DNA of 64,000 bases from Bacteroidales bacterium (GTDB lineage Bacteria; Bacteroidota; Bacteroidia; Bacteroidales; UBA12077). The notes under the pieces were generated by a model. That model saw only the letters and a program-made list of their open reading frames with translations, did not search any database and was not told where the DNA came from. Position 1 is the stretch's first letter, and every line of letters starts with the position of its first letter. The stretch lies in the NCBI GenBank assembly GCA_028282785.1, contig JANQHE010000023.1:1-64000 (forward strand), given 5' to 3'. Positions 62,704-64,000 of the stretch are shown here, piece after piece. The position numbers were made by a program, and so were the translations under genes.

Positions 62704-63648
62704 ATGAACAAAGAGCTATTAAATACATTATATGACACTTTTCATATAAGTTCTAACGTTTGCTTATATCCAGGAATGGAATGTAAAAGAAAACCTATAA
62801 AGGCTCATTCAATTCAAAATTCAAAAGTACTTGATTTATTAAGTGATAATTCTCACTTAATTGGGTTAAAGTCATTGGTTGATAATGAAGTAAATCAAGA
62901 TATTATTTTTGACAAAATTGGAAAAAATAAAGCATCAACTTTTACTGGATTGTGCAGTTATCATGATAAAACATTATTTCAATCAATAGATGACTTTGAG
63001 ATTAATATAACTAATAATAAACAATTATTCTTACTTGCATATAGGTCTGTATTAAAAGAACTGCATGCGTCAATTACGGCAGCGATAAAAGTTCAAACTG
63101 TATATGAAAAAACAAAGGAACTAGGTTTAGTTGTAGATGAAAAGCAACCGAAACCAGCGGAAATCGCAGTTCAAAAGATTATGGATTCTTTTGATACATT
63201 TCAATATAAATCTGAGTTTGATAAGGCTTTACTTAAAAGTAATTATAAATTTTTGAGCCATAAAGTTATTGAAATAGAGACTAAATTACCTACAATAGCA
63301 TGCAGTACCTTATTCTCAAATGACGCAGTCAAATATAAAGATGATGTTTCAAGAATAATTATGAATGTTTTTCCTGTAAATGAGAAGCTCAGTTATGTAA
63401 TTTTTTCTTTTACATCCTTTGAAAAAACTTTAGCAGAAGATTACCTTTATAAATGCTTAAATAGTGCAGGTTTTTCAAGAAACTATGAAATATCAAAATT
63501 AATTATTCGCAACTCTGAAAACTTTTTTATTAATCCTAAATATTTTAAAAATTGGTCTGAAACTAAAAAGAATAAAATTATTAATTATTTTTTGGACACT
63601 GTATATGAAGATAAGGATTTAGACCATGCCGATTATTACTTATTTTAA
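62704..63648 (+). CDS. Hypothetical Cys/His-rich protein (HNH-like N-terminus)
   Basis: CLYPGMECKRKPIKAHSIQN...ASTFTGLCSYHDKTLF. Confidence 0.55.
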   Translation: MNKELLNTLYDTFHISSNVCLYPGMECKRKPIKAHSIQNSKVLDLLSDNSHLIGLKSLVDNEVNQDIIFDKIGKNKASTFTGLCSYHDKTLFQSIDDFEINITNNKQLFLLAYRSVLKELHASITAAIKVQTVYEKTKELGLVVDEKQPKPAEIAVQKIMDSFDTFQYKSEFDKALLKSNYKFLSHKVIEIETKLPTIACSTLFSNDAVKYKDDVSRIIMNVFPVNEKLSYVIFSFTSFEKTLAEDYLYKCLNSAGFSRNYEISKLIIRNSENFFINPKYFKNWSETKKNKIINYFLDTVYEDKDLDHADYYLF

Positions 63649-63672
63649 ATAACGAAACTGAAATAAATTTTT

Positions 63673-64000
63673 ATGAATGTTATAACTCCATCTGTAAGTA
63701 TAATTCAAGAATATCTTAGAAAGTGGGATTCTTTGGAAAACTATGTTTTACAAGAAAGCAGCTTAAAGAAGTTATTCACTAAGACATATCCTGCCAATAA
63801 TAACATGGACGATGTTTTAATCAAAGTTTGTTCATTAAATGACTTTTATAGTACAAATATATATTCTCCATTTTTTGTTGCTAAACACATTGTGACACTT
63901 AATATCGATGATAGGCTAAAAAGGAATGACTTAGAGATAGTTAATGAGATTGCTAAGGTAAAAATGAATGGTAAAAAAGAGATTAATTTTTATTCATTTG
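63673..64000 (+). CDS. Hypothetical protein, 5' part (runs off right edge)
   Basis: ATG at 63673: MNVITPSVSIIQEYLRKWDSLENYVLQESSLKKLFTKTYPANNNMDDVLIKV..., open to the window end. Confidence 0.6.
   Translation, partial: MNVITPSVSIIQEYLRKWDSLENYVLQESSLKKLFTKTYPANNNMDDVLIKVCSLNDFYSTNIYSPFFVAKHIVTLNIDDRLKRNDLEIVNEIAKVKMNGKKEINFYSF

Larger units (their letters stand above)
54755..64000 (+). mobile_element. Candidate non-canonical integron-like gene-cassette array (right end outside window)
   Basis: Integrase plus six attC-like sites and six co-oriented cassettes with very short gene-to-site distances. Confidence 0.78.

Noticed and set aside
54755-64000. Prophage or conjugative element anchored by the integrase
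   Set aside because: No capsid, terminase, portal, tail, relaxase or T4SS genes in the window; all downstream genes are small unrelated cargo separated by the repeats.
1-64000. tRNA or rRNA genes
   Set aside because: No cloverleaf or rRNA-like conserved sequence was recognised by eye; a tRNAscan/Infernal run would be decisive.

Overview
This looks like a Bacteroidota chromosome segment. Evidence: AT-rich DNA, a GldB-like lipoprotein, a T9SS C-terminal sorting domain, a MurF-Alr fusion, and TTTG/TAnnTTTG promoters. Positions 1-54.6 kb are mostly ordinary core and accessory genes: fhs, gldB-like, nadE, murF-alr, tdk, rsmI, DEAD-box helicase, SPL-type radical SAM, ssb, tandem pepF paralogs, phoA-like, a large T9SS surface protein, LD-transpeptidases, def, rmuC and an ArsR regulator. 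The most interesting part is 54.75-64 kb. There a tyrosine recombinase without an obvious IntI-specific insertion is followed by at least six co-oriented compact gene cassettes, separated by six ~128-168 bp imperfect palindromes. Every palindrome has an AAC...GTT boundary pair and an invariant unpaired C exactly 8 nt after the AAC in the left arm, which is the signature of an integron attC site (an extrahelical G on the folded bottom strand). The cassettes encode MazEF, a YcgL-like nucleotidyltransferase, two small secreted proteins, an HNH protein, a Big_1/FISUMP lipoprotein and a Cys/His-rich protein. I interpret this as a non-canonical integron-like array that runs off the right edge of the window. 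Secondary observations include a LytS-type kinase lacking its ATPase domain and fused up against its regulator, a serine-less ACP-like gene behind two TetR-like palindromes, REP/RAYT elements with REP-like sequence inside coding regions, and several strong palindromes. All calls come from reading the sequence and supplied translations; no database search was run.
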